Assembly (NCBI GenBank): GCA_947044365.1
Contig: OX345646.1
Coordinates: 4,821,327-4,885,326 of the forward strand
Origin: Petrosia ficiformis
Lineage: Eukaryota; Porifera; Demospongiae; Haplosclerida; Petrosiidae
Reading direction: 5' to 3'
Length of the DNA: 64,000 bases
A program made the translations under genes and the position numbers. The notes beneath the pieces were generated by a model. The model searched no databases. It worked only from the letters and a program-made list of their open reading frames with translations, and had not been told where the DNA came from. Shown piece by piece: positions 24,304 to 35,800 of the stretch. Positions within the stretch are counted from its first letter, which is position 1, and the number at the start of each line of letters is the position of its first letter.

Positions 24304-25144
24304 CACACACACAATAATGTTTGAAAATTGTGACCAAATAGTTGACCTCACCTTATCTATAATAATTACAGTTTAGCTCAACAAATGTACGTACATTTAA
24401 ATTTACAATCTTAATTGGAGTAATGATTTATTGGAGATTTTATTTATTGGAGATTTTTATTGAGCCTTATTAACACGGTAGAATGTTTCTTTATTAATAA
24501 AAACATTTATTAAGAAAAACTGAACGTTTCAACCCAAAGGTCTTTTTCAGCAGTAATGATTTGGAACAAAGTCAAGTATTATTGTACACAATCTAATCTT
24601 TCTTTACAAACATAATTATAAATATTTAAAATGTGGATATATATGCACTTAGGCTCATTACAATAATTCATGTATATATAAGATTATGCGGATGTATTTT
24701 TTGGTTGTGACAAGTAGCAATTCGCACAATTTATAAACTACAAAGCTTATGATTCTTGTCTTGTCAAGACGTCTTCCAAAACGTCTCAACTATTCAAATC
24801 GTTGTAAAATTCAGATACATACATATGTAAGTACATACATACATACATACAGATATACATACATGTACAACATACATACATACATACATACATATACATA
24901 CATACATACATATGTACGTACACACATACATACATATGTGCGCAGTCTTCTTATGAGTAAACAACAGGTGTATATGTTATTACAATAGAATTAGGAATAC
25001 GTATTCTCACATGCTGAGTGTCTAGCTAGCACTCCTGATTTCATCAAAATTAATAATGAAAACCACAGTAAAACCACAAAGGTGTAACAAACTTCTCTAT
25101 GAATTCTCTCATCATTTAACGCACGTGATCTTGACAAAGAAGAG
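24304..25144. other. Spacer between transporter copies 1 and 2
   Basis: It contains an aataaa-bearing stretch near 24500 and an (ACAT)n microsatellite at about 24832-24950. No further gene is visible. Confidence 0.6.
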
Positions 25145-26425
25145 ATGATTCCTGCCTGGATTTTGAAGGTTGGCTTTCCTTTTATAATGATCATAACAGG
25201 AACTGTGAATACTATCTCTGCCAAATTTATGAACACACTTAAAGCAAAAGGAACTAACCCACCAAATGTGCATTTGTTTGTTCATCCTCTTTTTCAGACT
25301 AGTCTGATGTTTTTTGGGGAAATGCTCTGCTTCTTTGCATTTCATGTTTTGGCTAGTAACAGGTTTTGTAGAAAATTTGTTGGTAATGAGAGGAAGGTGG
25401 TTAAGAATGAGCAGGAGGGTCTTGATCCTATGAATGATCAACAACAACAAGACCAGGTTAATGTCACATACTCTCCTCTGATTTGGTGTATCCCAGCTTT
25501 TTTTGACTTGGTTTCAACAACAATGTTGTTCATTGGATTGAGTTGGACTTTTGCACCAAGCTATCAAATGCTTCGAGGTAGTGTCACAGTTTTCACCGGT
25601 TTTTTTTCAGTGATTTTTCTGAAATCAAAGCTAAAATTACATCATTGGTTAGGTATAATTGTTGTTGTAATGGGTCTCGCATTAGTTGGACTTGGAGATT
25701 ATCTTTATGAAAAAAATGTGTTTGACGAGAACTATGTTTTAGCAAGTGATCTGTTGATCATCATAGCACAAATATTCTCGGCATTGCAGTTTATCATAGA
25801 AGAACACTTCTTAAAGGAATATAAAACTCCTCCTCTACAGGCTGTAGGTTATGAAGGCTTGTTTGGATTTACAATGGTCTCTTTAGCTTACATCATATTC
25901 TATTATGTTCCTTGGAATCCGTCAATCACAACAACTCAAGCGGCTCAAGATCATCCAAGATTTGAAGATATTGCTGATGCTATTACCATGCTTGGAAATA
26001 ATTGGCATATTCCACTCTTTGCGTTTGTTTTTGTAATTAGTGTTGGAGCATTCAATTTCGCAGGGCTTGCTATAACAAATAAATCAAATGCTACTACACG
26101 TAAGATTCTTGATAACATACGAATCATGTTGATTTGGGCTATATCACTTCTTATACCCAATTGGCAAACGTTTCAGTGGAAACAACTTCTTGGTTATGTT
26201 ATTCTAATAGTTGGCACTAATATTTACTATAAGACATACGCTCTCTGTAAGCAGTGTTTTAGAAATTATTTCAAACCAGGAGATGCTGGTGATGAAGATA
26301 ATGATGCAGATAATGATGAAGACAATGACATAGATGATGATGGCCATAGCTATGACATAGTTGGAGATGAAGGAGGAGTGGCACAAGAGGAGGGAGCACC
26401 CGTGTTTGGTAGAGCCAACTTTTGA
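25145..26425 (+). CDS. SLC35F6-like transporter, divergent copy 2
   Basis: A single exon of 426 residues starts MIPAWILK. It keeps the family core (NTISAKFMNTLKAKGTNPP, FFGEMLCFFAFHVL, SYQMLRGSVTVFTGFFSVIF, PPLQAVGYEGLFGF) but differs throughout from the other three. It has a longer loop after the second membrane segment with basic and Gln-rich residues. Its C-terminal tail is a run of Asp/Asn (DEDNDADNDEDNDIDDDG) ending FGRANF instead of RYSNM. It is likely the oldest duplicate, with a changed tail and perhaps a different sorting or partner; that last point is inference. Confidence 0.9.
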   Translation: MIPAWILKVGFPFIMIITGTVNTISAKFMNTLKAKGTNPPNVHLFVHPLFQTSLMFFGEMLCFFAFHVLASNRFCRKFVGNERKVVKNEQEGLDPMNDQQQQDQVNVTYSPLIWCIPAFFDLVSTTMLFIGLSWTFAPSYQMLRGSVTVFTGFFSVIFLKSKLKLHHWLGIIVVVMGLALVGLGDYLYEKNVFDENYVLASDLLIIIAQIFSALQFIIEEHFLKEYKTPPLQAVGYEGLFGFTMVSLAYIIFYYVPWNPSITTTQAAQDHPRFEDIADAITMLGNNWHIPLFAFVFVISVGAFNFAGLAITNKSNATTRKILDNIRIMLIWAISLLIPNWQTFQWKQLLGYVILIVGTNIYYKTYALCKQCFRNYFKPGDAGDEDNDADNDEDNDIDDDGHSYDIVGDEGGVAQEEGAPVFGRANF

Positions 26426-28160
26426 TTAACAAACAATTCGTAGAATTACCCGAGTGTAATTAATTTACAAACTCATTTGATCAATACAATTCTTTCACAC
26501 ACACATAATGATTTTTTGATGAAACATTTCTTTTAATAGACCATAAAAACTAGTAGACTCTATGTTTTGATAGCTCTTTAGTTATCTTCTTCAGTGATAC
26601 AATAGTAAAGATACATGTAAAGTTCACTACACTTATATATCAGTTCTGAGCTCAGTACTACATACCATGGGGTCACATGCCCCCAACAAGCAAACTATAT
26701 CTACAGTACATATATATGCCATAATGATGTTTTACTAGTATGCCTTCTTCATCCTTCTAGAAGTGCCCCTATTAATGAAAAACGAACAATTTACACTTAG
26801 ATCTTAAAACAGAATTTCTGATTCCCTAGCAAAGGTTACAAAACACACTTTATACATGTAAGTATAGTATACACATTGAGTCTTTAAAATTAATATTCCT
26901 GTACTAATGATGAACACTAGTGAAATGACACTGTACATGCATGATACAAATCTCATGTACCTAAAGGTCATTCACACTCACTTTGACCTCAGAAAAATGT
27001 TTATAACTTTAGTTTCAAATAACCAACAATCTTTTTACCTTCATAATTTTCATATAATTATCCTTCCCATTCTTTTTTGTGTATGTCAAATCTCAATACT
27101 GTAACATTTCTTCATTATTGAGTTACATGTATTAACCTTATGATAATTATATTATACTATAACTATATTACATAATTTATAAAGTCATCATTGTGAATGT
27201 GAATAGACTTTAGTGTTGTTTTAGACTGACCACTATGGTTATAGTTATAGTATGACATTTTCGTTTAGTTAATTAACTAAAATGAGTGCCGTCGGGACGG
27301 GACCCTCACCTACGTGGCAAAGTAATATTACATGTGTAAAACAAACAATAATTATTTATAAACATAATACAGTAAAAGATTATGATTATGTACATATCAT
27401 TGGTCATTTACATGTATAGGTGTGACTCATAACTATTATGAGGTTACCTTCAGATTGTTTAATGCATACAAAAAGTGTAAAGTACTAATAAAAGTCAAAG
27501 ACGAAGATTCTGCTATCCGCACCGTATCATCAACTGAAATAGGACTGAGTGGCTGCTATCAACTGAACTCAATTCTTTTTTGTATTTAAAAAAGTATATG
27601 AAAAATACGTGTATTTTATCTCTATAAGTCTTACATTTTGGTCTCTGTTTTATTTCAAAAAAAAGAAAGAAAGGTCCTCATGAGTCTTGTGAAAGCTTAC
27701 ACGTGTGCAAATCACGTGCACAGCACATGACCTTAATAGGTGGAGCTAGAAAGTAACAAGTGCTCGATGTTGTACCTCAATTGTGATATATTTGATGCAG
27801 TGCTTTGCTAGCGATAGTCATGATACGGTGGTAGTTTCGTTTAGATGTGTGTAGTTGTCCTCAGGAGTCTTCTCAAGTCTAGAAACAGTAACCGTGAGAG
27901 ATATAAATTGTTATAACTTTATAACCGAAATGTTTTATCAAAAGCCTGTTGTTATTTTTGATCCTTGTATAATTTGAAGTCTGCCAGTAGCTCGTTCGAG
28001 CTGCCAATGTTCCTAGTTTTCCCAAATTTTTGCGAACACACAGACACACAATATGATTATCGTACCCTTCCGCCTACGCTTCGCGGCGAGGGTAATAATA
28101 TTAGGCTTACATTGGCCCTAGATCTAGTGAAATGTAGCTAACATTTCAGTGCTTAACACA
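26426..28160. other. Spacer between transporter copies 2 and 3
   Basis: It contains the MITE at 26961-27212 and an adjoining GTGTTGTTTTAG fragment to about 27290. From about 27295 to 28095 there may be one element with GC-rich ends (gggaccctcacctacg and ccgcctacgcttcgcggcga). No coding signal was recognised. Confidence 0.5.
26961..27212. mobile_element. 'CTAAAGGTCATTCAC' MITE, solo copy 2
   Basis: It starts ctaaaggtcattcacactcac and ends gtgaatgtgaatagacttta. The interior is the inverse of the 68-base unit (cattattgagttacatgtat, taaccttatga). Confidence 0.7.
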
Positions 28161-29420
28161 ATGCCTTCTGCCCTGAGAAAGAGAGCTGTTTATATTCTGA
28201 CAGTAATCCTGATGATATGTACTGGTACTCTAAATACCCTTTCTGCCAATTATACTAATTTACAGAAAGCAAATGGAACGAATCCAAAAGATGAACATTA
28301 TTTTGATCATCCATTCTTCCAAACTGGTCTAATGTTTTTTGGAGAGATGTTGTGTTTATTTGCTTTTCAAACTTTATATATCATTCAAAAAATGACTGGG
28401 AGAACTAATGAAAACTTTTCAATAGGTAATGTCACTCCTCTTGTTTGGATTCTTCCAGCTTCATGTGACTTAATTGGAACAACAATGATGTTCATTGGAT
28501 TGAGTTGGACTTTTGCATCAAGCTATCAAATGCTTCGAAGTGGTGTGATAATACTTACTGGTGTCTTTTCAGTTATTTTTTTGAAAGCAAAGCTACACTT
28601 ACATCATTATTTAGGTATAATTCTTGTTGTGAGTGGTCTTGTATCAATTGGAATTGGAGATTACTATTATCATGATTACAATCAGGAAAAGTCTTTAAGC
28701 AAGAAAGGTGTAATGTTTGGTGATCTGTTGATAGTTTTTGCACAGGTAATTGCAGCACTTCAAATGGTAATTGAAGAAAAACTCTTAAAAAAGTATCGCA
28801 TTCATCCCTTACAAGCCGTAGGGTGGGAGGGCTTGTTTGGATTTGCAATAGTCTGTTCAATTTTTATCCCAATGTATATGATACATTGGCATCCACCAAC
28901 TCCACACAATCAACAGTATGATCCTCCACGATTTGAAGATATTACTGATGCTATCTCCATGCTTGAAAGTAATAGGTGGATTTTACGTGCTTCATTTATT
29001 TTTATCCTTAGTGTTGGTGCATATAATTTTGCTGGAGTTACAGTGACAAGTACAATGAATGCAACAACACGTACGGTTTTGGATAGTATAAGAACCATGC
29101 TGGTTTGGGTTATATCATTTCATATAGGTTGGCAAGTGTTACAGCCACTTCAACCTGTTGGCTATGTTTTCATAGTTTTTGGTACCTCTGTCTATCATGA
29201 TCTCATATTCACTTCACTCTTATCTTGTATAAAGTTGTGCAAGAGATGTTTTCACATTGGAATAGAAAACGAGAGTCGTTTAGAATATCAACCAATAAAT
29301 CCAACAGCTGGTAGAATGAGTGATGAACAAGCATCATATGAAAATTCAGCTGGGGACAAAGGACAGGAACCACAACATGATGATATGATGTTTCGATACA
29401 CTAGATATAGCAATATGTGA
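28161..29420 (+). CDS. SLC35F6-like transporter, copy 3
   Basis: A single exon of 419 residues; the ATG at 28161 (MPSALRKRAVYILTV) matches the paralogs' starts. It has all family motifs, including HPFFQTGLMFFGEMLCLFAF, SSYQMLRSGVIILTGVFSVI, IEEKLLKKYRIHPLQAVGWE and a tail ending RYTRYSNM. It is closest to copy 4, the two sharing a long loop with PTPHNQQYDPPRFEDITDA. The absence of introns, while nearby conserved genes are intron-rich, suggests a retroposed ancestor followed by tandem duplication. Confidence 0.9.
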   Translation: MPSALRKRAVYILTVILMICTGTLNTLSANYTNLQKANGTNPKDEHYFDHPFFQTGLMFFGEMLCLFAFQTLYIIQKMTGRTNENFSIGNVTPLVWILPASCDLIGTTMMFIGLSWTFASSYQMLRSGVIILTGVFSVIFLKAKLHLHHYLGIILVVSGLVSIGIGDYYYHDYNQEKSLSKKGVMFGDLLIVFAQVIAALQMVIEEKLLKKYRIHPLQAVGWEGLFGFAIVCSIFIPMYMIHWHPPTPHNQQYDPPRFEDITDAISMLESNRWILRASFIFILSVGAYNFAGVTVTSTMNATTRTVLDSIRTMLVWVISFHIGWQVLQPLQPVGYVFIVFGTSVYHDLIFTSLLSCIKLCKRCFHIGIENESRLEYQPINPTAGRMSDEQASYENSAGDKGQEPQHDDMMFRYTRYSNM

Positions 29421-29829
29421 TACATAATACATGCATAACTATTCAAACTTTATTTTAGTTATTATGATCAATAACTGTATAGACTGGCCTAGTGTTGCCA
29501 TGGTTTTAGTTCACTGTGGTGCATGGCAACTGCTAATTTACAGTCTTAAATGTTTTTTGAACGTAGTTTCTAAATTTTGTTATAACATACATCTGTTGTT
29601 TATACAACATTTATATCTATGAACCACAGAGGTGTAACCTTTAATGTATCATACAATTTAGTGTGATAAAATCAAAGGTTATCTACTCTAACAATAATGA
29701 GGGTGTGCTTATCACAAGACCACAAGTATGTACGTTTATCGGTGCAAGGTTCATCATAGTAAACAAGAATCTTGTATTGCGATGAACCCTGTTTATACAT
29801 TAAGGCATTGTAGTTTCTGCATGTATCTA
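29421..29829. other. Spacer after transporter copy 3
   Basis: No gene or clear repeat was recognised. An imperfect inverted pair (gcaaggttcatcatagta and cttgtattgcgatgaaccct) is visible near 29740-29790. Confidence 0.4.
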
Positions 29830-30260
29830 TTCACTACCATAAATAGAAACTGTTCTCTATACTATAAATAGAAACTGTTTGCTACTATATATAAATACAC
29901 ATTTTTCTCTACTATATATAGAAACTGTTACTATTATGAATAGAAATTTTCCCTTCTATAAATAGAAATTGTTCACTACTATAAATAGAAAGTGTTTGCT
30001 ACTATAAATAGAAAATGTTTGTTACTATAAATAGAAACTGTTCCTTACTATAAATAGAAACTGTTTACCGCTATAAATAGAAAGTGTTTGCTACTATAAA
30101 TAGAAATTGTTTGTTACTATAAATAGAAAATATTCCTTACTATAAATAGAAATTGTTCACCACTATAAATAGAAACTGTTTGCTACTATAAATAGAAAAT
30201 GTTTGCTACTATAAATAGAAACTGTTTAATTTAATAGAAACATTCCCTACTATAAATACA
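29830..30260. repeat. 23-base minisatellite carrying CTATAAATAG
   Basis: About 18 head-to-tail units of actataaatagaaactgttt with small variations. The 10-base core ctataaatag occurs exactly 13 times and fits the MEF2 consensus YTA(A/T)4TAR; it also contains a TATA-like tataaa. The array ends about 270 bases before the start of transporter copy 4. Confidence 0.9.
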
Positions 30261-30529
30261 AAGCTGCTGTACTTTACTGCTTGCATTGTATGTATAGACA
30301 TTTAAAGCTATACACAGAAATACCTTCCCATAAAAGTATAATAGACAACAAGTGAATATACATAAACGTATAGTTACAATGAATATAGTGTAGTGTAGTA
30401 TAGCTGTGTAAAAAGGTCATAGTATATATAAACATTTAAACTAGTCTACTGTGGGTGTAACAATAATCCCAAGATGAGGTACTTAACTATATCCCTGGCT
30501 GACACCCCAGTTCTTTACAGCAATTTGTG

Positions 30530-31795
30530 ATGCCTCCTGTTCAAATCACTCTGAGAAGGAAAGCTGTTTATATCCTGACAGTAATCCTGATGATATGTAC
30601 AGGTACTCTAAATACCCTTTCTGCCAAATATACTAATTTACTGAAAGCAAAAGGAACGAATCCAAAAGATGAACATTATTTTAATCATCCATTCTTCCAG
30701 ACTGGTCTAATGTTTTTTGGAGAGATGCTGTGTTTATTTGCTTTCCAAGCATTAAATACCATCCAGAAACTTACTGGTAGAAGAAATGAAGCTTTTTCAG
30801 CGGGTACTATTACTCCTCTCGTTTGGATAATTCCAGCTTCATGTGACTTAGTTTCAACAACAATGATGTTCATTGGATTGAGTTGGACTTTTGCATCAAG
30901 CTTTCAAATGCTTCGAGGTAGTGTAATAATATTTACTGGTGTCTTTTCAGTTATTTTTTTGAAAGCAAAGCTACACTTACATCATTATTTAGGTATCATT
31001 CTTGTTGTGAGTGGTCTTGTATCAGTTGGAATTGGAGATTATAATTATAATCCCGATTCTGAGAAAGAATTAAAAGTAAAAGTAATAGTTAGTGATCTGC
31101 TGATAGTTTTCTCACAGGTTATCTCAGCATTTCAAATGATAATTGAAGAAAAACTCGTAAAGAAGTACCACGTTCATCCCTTACAAGCTGTAGGTTGGGA
31201 AGGCTTGCTTGGATTTGCGATGGTGTGTTCAATTTATATTCCAATGTATATGATACATTGGCATCCACCAACTCCACACAATCAACAGTATGATCCTCCA
31301 CGATTTGAAGATATCACTGATGCTATCTCCATGCTTGAGAATAATTGGAGGATTTTACTTGCTTCATTTATTTTCATCCTTAGCGTTGGTGCATTTAATT
31401 TTGCTGGAGTTACAGTGACGAGTACAATGAATGCAACAACACGTATGGTTTTGGATAGCATAAGAACCATGCTGGTTTGGGTTATATCATTTCTTATAGG
31501 TTGGCAAGTGTTACAGCCACTTCAACCTGTCGGTTATTTTGTGTTAGTTGTTGGTACCGCCATTTATCACGATCTTATATTCACTACACTCTTTTCTTGT
31601 GTAACATGGTGTAAAATACGTTTTAACATTGGAATAAGAAAAGAGATGTTACCAGAACGTCAGCCGATAATAAATCAGACAGCTGTTGGAATAAGTAATG
31701 AACAAGCAACACATGAACATTCGGGTAAAGATAGAGGACAGGAACCACAACATGATGATGTGACATTTCGATACTCTAGATATAGCAATATGTGA
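30530..31795 (+). CDS. SLC35F6-like transporter, copy 4
   Basis: A single exon of 421 residues starting MPPVQITLRRKAVY. It carries the same motifs as copies 1 and 3 (NPKDEHYFNHPFFQTGLM, SSFQMLRGSVIIFTGVF, HVHPLQAVGWEGLLGF, NATTRMVLDSIRTMLVW) and a tail ending RYSRYSNM. The first 60 residues are nearly those of copy 1 while the second half is nearly that of copy 3, which suggests exchange between copies. Confidence 0.9.
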   Translation: MPPVQITLRRKAVYILTVILMICTGTLNTLSAKYTNLLKAKGTNPKDEHYFNHPFFQTGLMFFGEMLCLFAFQALNTIQKLTGRRNEAFSAGTITPLVWIIPASCDLVSTTMMFIGLSWTFASSFQMLRGSVIIFTGVFSVIFLKAKLHLHHYLGIILVVSGLVSVGIGDYNYNPDSEKELKVKVIVSDLLIVFSQVISAFQMIIEEKLVKKYHVHPLQAVGWEGLLGFAMVCSIYIPMYMIHWHPPTPHNQQYDPPRFEDITDAISMLENNWRILLASFIFILSVGAFNFAGVTVTSTMNATTRMVLDSIRTMLVWVISFLIGWQVLQPLQPVGYFVLVVGTAIYHDLIFTTLFSCVTWCKIRFNIGIRKEMLPERQPIINQTAVGISNEQATHEHSGKDRGQEPQHDDVTFRYSRYSNM

Positions 31796-32883
31796 CAAAA
31801 TTAATTATATATATATGCTCTATATTTCAACTTTATCTTTGTTCTTATGCTAAGTTTTTTAAGTAACAGTTGTAACAAGCAGGAATTTCAACTACAAATG
31901 TGTACTGTGATAATTCTTTGAAACACAACAGATGTCATAAGCTATAACTACATATGTTTAGATTTTATAATTATAAAAACAGTTCATGTGTTGAAATTAA
32001 TAATGTGTTAAGTGATATACAAGGTACATGTTTATAATTTAGAAATTTATAATAATTACTTATCATGTAGCATATACTATACACCATCAAATTAAAACTA
32101 GAAATTAATAGAAAATTATAAAAATATAATTTTCATAATTATATTTAACAATTCTTCATCTTCGATCTTCTTCTTCATTGTTGAAGTCACCTAATAATGG
32201 TTCCACCTTTACCTCTTCAACTTCAAGTCCTCTCTTTCACTGCTCTTTTGTTAACTCCTCTTCGCTGCTGTCCAAGTACTGATGAATCAGTTGCTGTTTA
32301 ATTTGACTAGTCAGGCGTATATGCCACATGAAGCAATTGGTTTGACTATGGTACGTTCGGTATAAATTAACCCTAGCTACACATCACTACTATATATATA
32401 TATATATATGGCGTTAATGTTTTGTTATGACCACTATTACTATAACTAAAAAGGTTTTAGTCAACTAATGGAGGCCATTATTGGATAGCAACAGACCTCA
32501 AGTGTAATATTAGTTATAGAAAACGTGTCAATATTCTTTCACCCTTTATGAAATGTTTTTACCATAGCATCAGTTAACTAACCCAACTTATACAGTATAT
32601 ATATATATATATTACGTCAATAAAAACTCACAGTAATTACTCAGTAGTTTTGACAGTAGTTGGTATACTTGTCAATTGAACACCACAGTAGTGAGACAGT
32701 AATTACTATACTATACTGACAGTAGAACTAAGATAATTACTATTACTGTATGGTGACATTTTATTAACACTATACCATGGTTACAGATCTAGTGAAATAA
32801 ACTGATAATTATAATTAGGAAAAATTCACAATTAAGATAAAATTAATAATTAATATAGCATAATTACAAAAAGAAATATATTT
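31796..32883. other. Intergenic between transporter copy 4 and the receptor gene
   Basis: It contains a decayed tail exon of the receptor (32145-32285), GTGTTGTTTTAG element remnants near 32432-32500, short TA runs, and a copy of the 111-base family at 32614-32768. Confidence 0.6.
32145..32285 (-). pseudogene. Decayed duplicate of the receptor tail exon
   Basis: The sequence matches the terminal exon of the receptor gene at 32884-33093 in several blocks: taacaattcttcatct, aataatggttccac, cttcaacttcaagtcc, ttaactcctc and gctgtcca. Read on the minus strand, the acidic dileucine end (EDEELLNI) is recognisable, but a frameshift or stop separates it from the upstream VEPLL block. It is a relic of a partial tandem duplication. 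Confidence 0.6.
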
Positions 32884-35800
32884 TCATATATTTAACAATT
32901 CTTCATCTGAATGATGTTCCTCTTCTTCTTGCTCTTCTTGCAGTTCTTCATCTTTAAAGTCAACTAATAATGGTTCCACTTTCTTCTTACCCCTTCTCTT
33001 CAACTTCAAGTCCTTAGTATTGTCTTCTCTTTTGCTAAACTCCTCATCACTGCTGTCCGAGTCTTCAAGGAGAGATGCTTCAGCCTCGGTTTTCTGTACA
33101 TACAACAAAAGAGGTCAACTAAATCCTGTTACAGTACAAGTCAATAAAAAGTCACCATACAGTACAGTAATTACTCAGTAGTTTCATTTCCACACTACAG
33201 TAGTTCAACAGTAGTTTTGACAGTAATTGGTGTACTCGTCAATTGAACACCACAGTAGTGAGACAGTAATTACTATACTATACTGACAGTAGAACTAAAA
33301 TTACTATTACTGTATGGTGACATATTGACATACATGTACATGTATACTGTAGTCAGGGCTCTTTCATAAAAGAGTTTTAGCATTTGTAATTGTATTTGTG
33401 AAAATCAAACATTTAGATAAAGTAAAAGATTGCTTGCCTATTTTAGCCATTTTGCACAGAAGCCATTAAAATTTGGTATCCAGGAAGAGCAATTGTTAGG
33501 TTCTTAGAAACAAGTAGTCAGATTCTAGGGGAATGCCTTTGGACCTAACCTTCAACTGGATGGCCCCTACCAAAATGGTTTGTAAGAAAACCTTTTTCTA
33601 GAGCCCACTAATGCTTTGCACAAAGTTTCTTTGGCTATGGTCTGAGTCCCTTTCATTAAGACACTCATTTGGCTTTAGGAAAAATCTCAGGTCCACCCAC
33701 CCCTGTGTGACATCCCAACAGGCTTAACCCTACCACACCTAGACCTTCTGGTGGTTCAGCCACACCCTCTAATTTCATCCTGGGACACCCTAGTTCATAT
33801 TTTACCTTGGCTCTGACATATCTCACTGGTTCATTAGCCTTGTTGCTAATCAGAGAATAGAATTTTCTACTGAGGTATTCTCTAAAAAAAACAATTAAAC
33901 AATACATGTACTTTATGCAATTACGTGAAATTTTGTCACAGTTATTAAAATATACAATGTAACGTATTAGTGATGTACAGATAATCAGATCAGTAATCAT
34001 TATTGGTCATTATCGGCCATTATTTTTATGGCCCGTAGGGCCATCCCTATGATTGCTTTCCCACGGGTTCGAACTATATATATATATATATTTTTTTTTT
34101 CTTGTGTCACCTACGCGAGTATGCGTTGTATACATAGTTAAGGAAGTTACATCATTCCCGAGGGCTCGGTCAATTAATGGGTGTGGCGCGTAAAAGAACG
34201 TGCGATCAAGCTCTACAGACCAGAAGAAAGAAAACTGTGTAGCTTTTGTAGAAACTGGAACTAATAGCTAGCTATCCTACCTGAAATATATTCTTTAAGT
34301 ACTACAAGGTGTTTTAAAAGGTAAACAAAGTAGATAATCAAAATAGTAACTATAATAGGCTGATGTGTTTCAGGTATCATAAAGTTAGCCATGATTACTG
34401 AATGATGGACACCACAAAGCAGTCATAGGGATACATGTACTTTTATCTTCACTTAAACAATCATAGGGATGTTTTTTTCCTCAATATACACTTGTTAGCA
34501 TCAGTATTGGTTATTTCTGAAAGATATAACTGATATTTTAATAAGTGTACTGATAATGTCATTTCTTGTTATTATAACATCATTAATCACTTTTATGATA
34601 CTCATAATTATTGAGAAAATGTTCATTTTCACTGAAAGAATCAGAAACCAAATGGTATCGATTATCAAAAAATCTCTTATCAGTGCATCACTAAAATATT
34701 TATGGACACAGAGAGACACACCTTCTATTTTTATTCTTTAACACGATCACCATTACCATGGCAACTATTACTACCAATACAAGAATAATTACTACTCCAG
34801 CAATCGTGCCCTTCTTGTTTGAAGTTGATTGATGAGAAGAAGACGTGGGCTGAGAAGTAGTAGGAGCAGTAGTATCACTAGGAACTTTGGCTTTATCACT
34901 GGGATATTAATAAGAGGAAGAAATAACAATGAAAGAGAGGATGATTATGAGAGAGTAGCAAACTACTAAACCTCTGTCACACCATCTCTATACAATACAG
35001 TGGAACCCTCTATTCCAGACACCCTTGGGAGAAGTATGTGTCCTGATTACAGGGGTGAATTCATATTATAAAGCACTGTTTGGGACATTTGTAAGTGTCC
35101 TTTATACAGGGGAGTTTTCAATAGAGGGGCTTACTGTATGTACTATACTGTAACTCAATAACTTATATGTACTATAGTGTATAGTTTAATATCATAAGGT
35201 TAATACACGATTATACTGTAACTCAATAACTTATATGTACTATAGTATATAGTATAATATCATAAGGTTAATACATGATTATACTGTAACTCAATAACTT
35301 ATGTGTACTATAGTGTATATAGTGTATAGTTTAATATCATAAGGTTAATACATGATTATACTGTAACTCAATAACTTATATGTACTATAGTGTATAGTTT
35401 AATGTCATAAGGTTAATACATGATTATACTGTAACTCAATAACTTATATGTACTATAGTGTATAGTTTAATGTCATAAGGTTAATACATGATTATAGATT
35501 ATACTGTAACTCAATAACTTATATGTACTATAGTGTATAGTTTAATGTCATAAGGTTAATACATGATTATACTGTAACTCAATAACTTGTATGTACTATA
35601 GTGTATAGTTTAATATCATAAGGTTAATACATGATTATACTGTAATTCAATAACTTATATGTACTATAGTGTATAGTTTAATATCATAAGGTTAATACAC
35701 GATTATACTGTAATTCAATAACTTATATGTACTATAGTGTATAGTTTAATATCATAAGGTTAATACACGATTATACTGTAACTCAATAACTTATATGTAC

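Noticed and set aside
25112..25450. Antisense frames across the transporter genes
   Set aside because: They mirror the sense coding sequence; similar shadows occur in all four copies.
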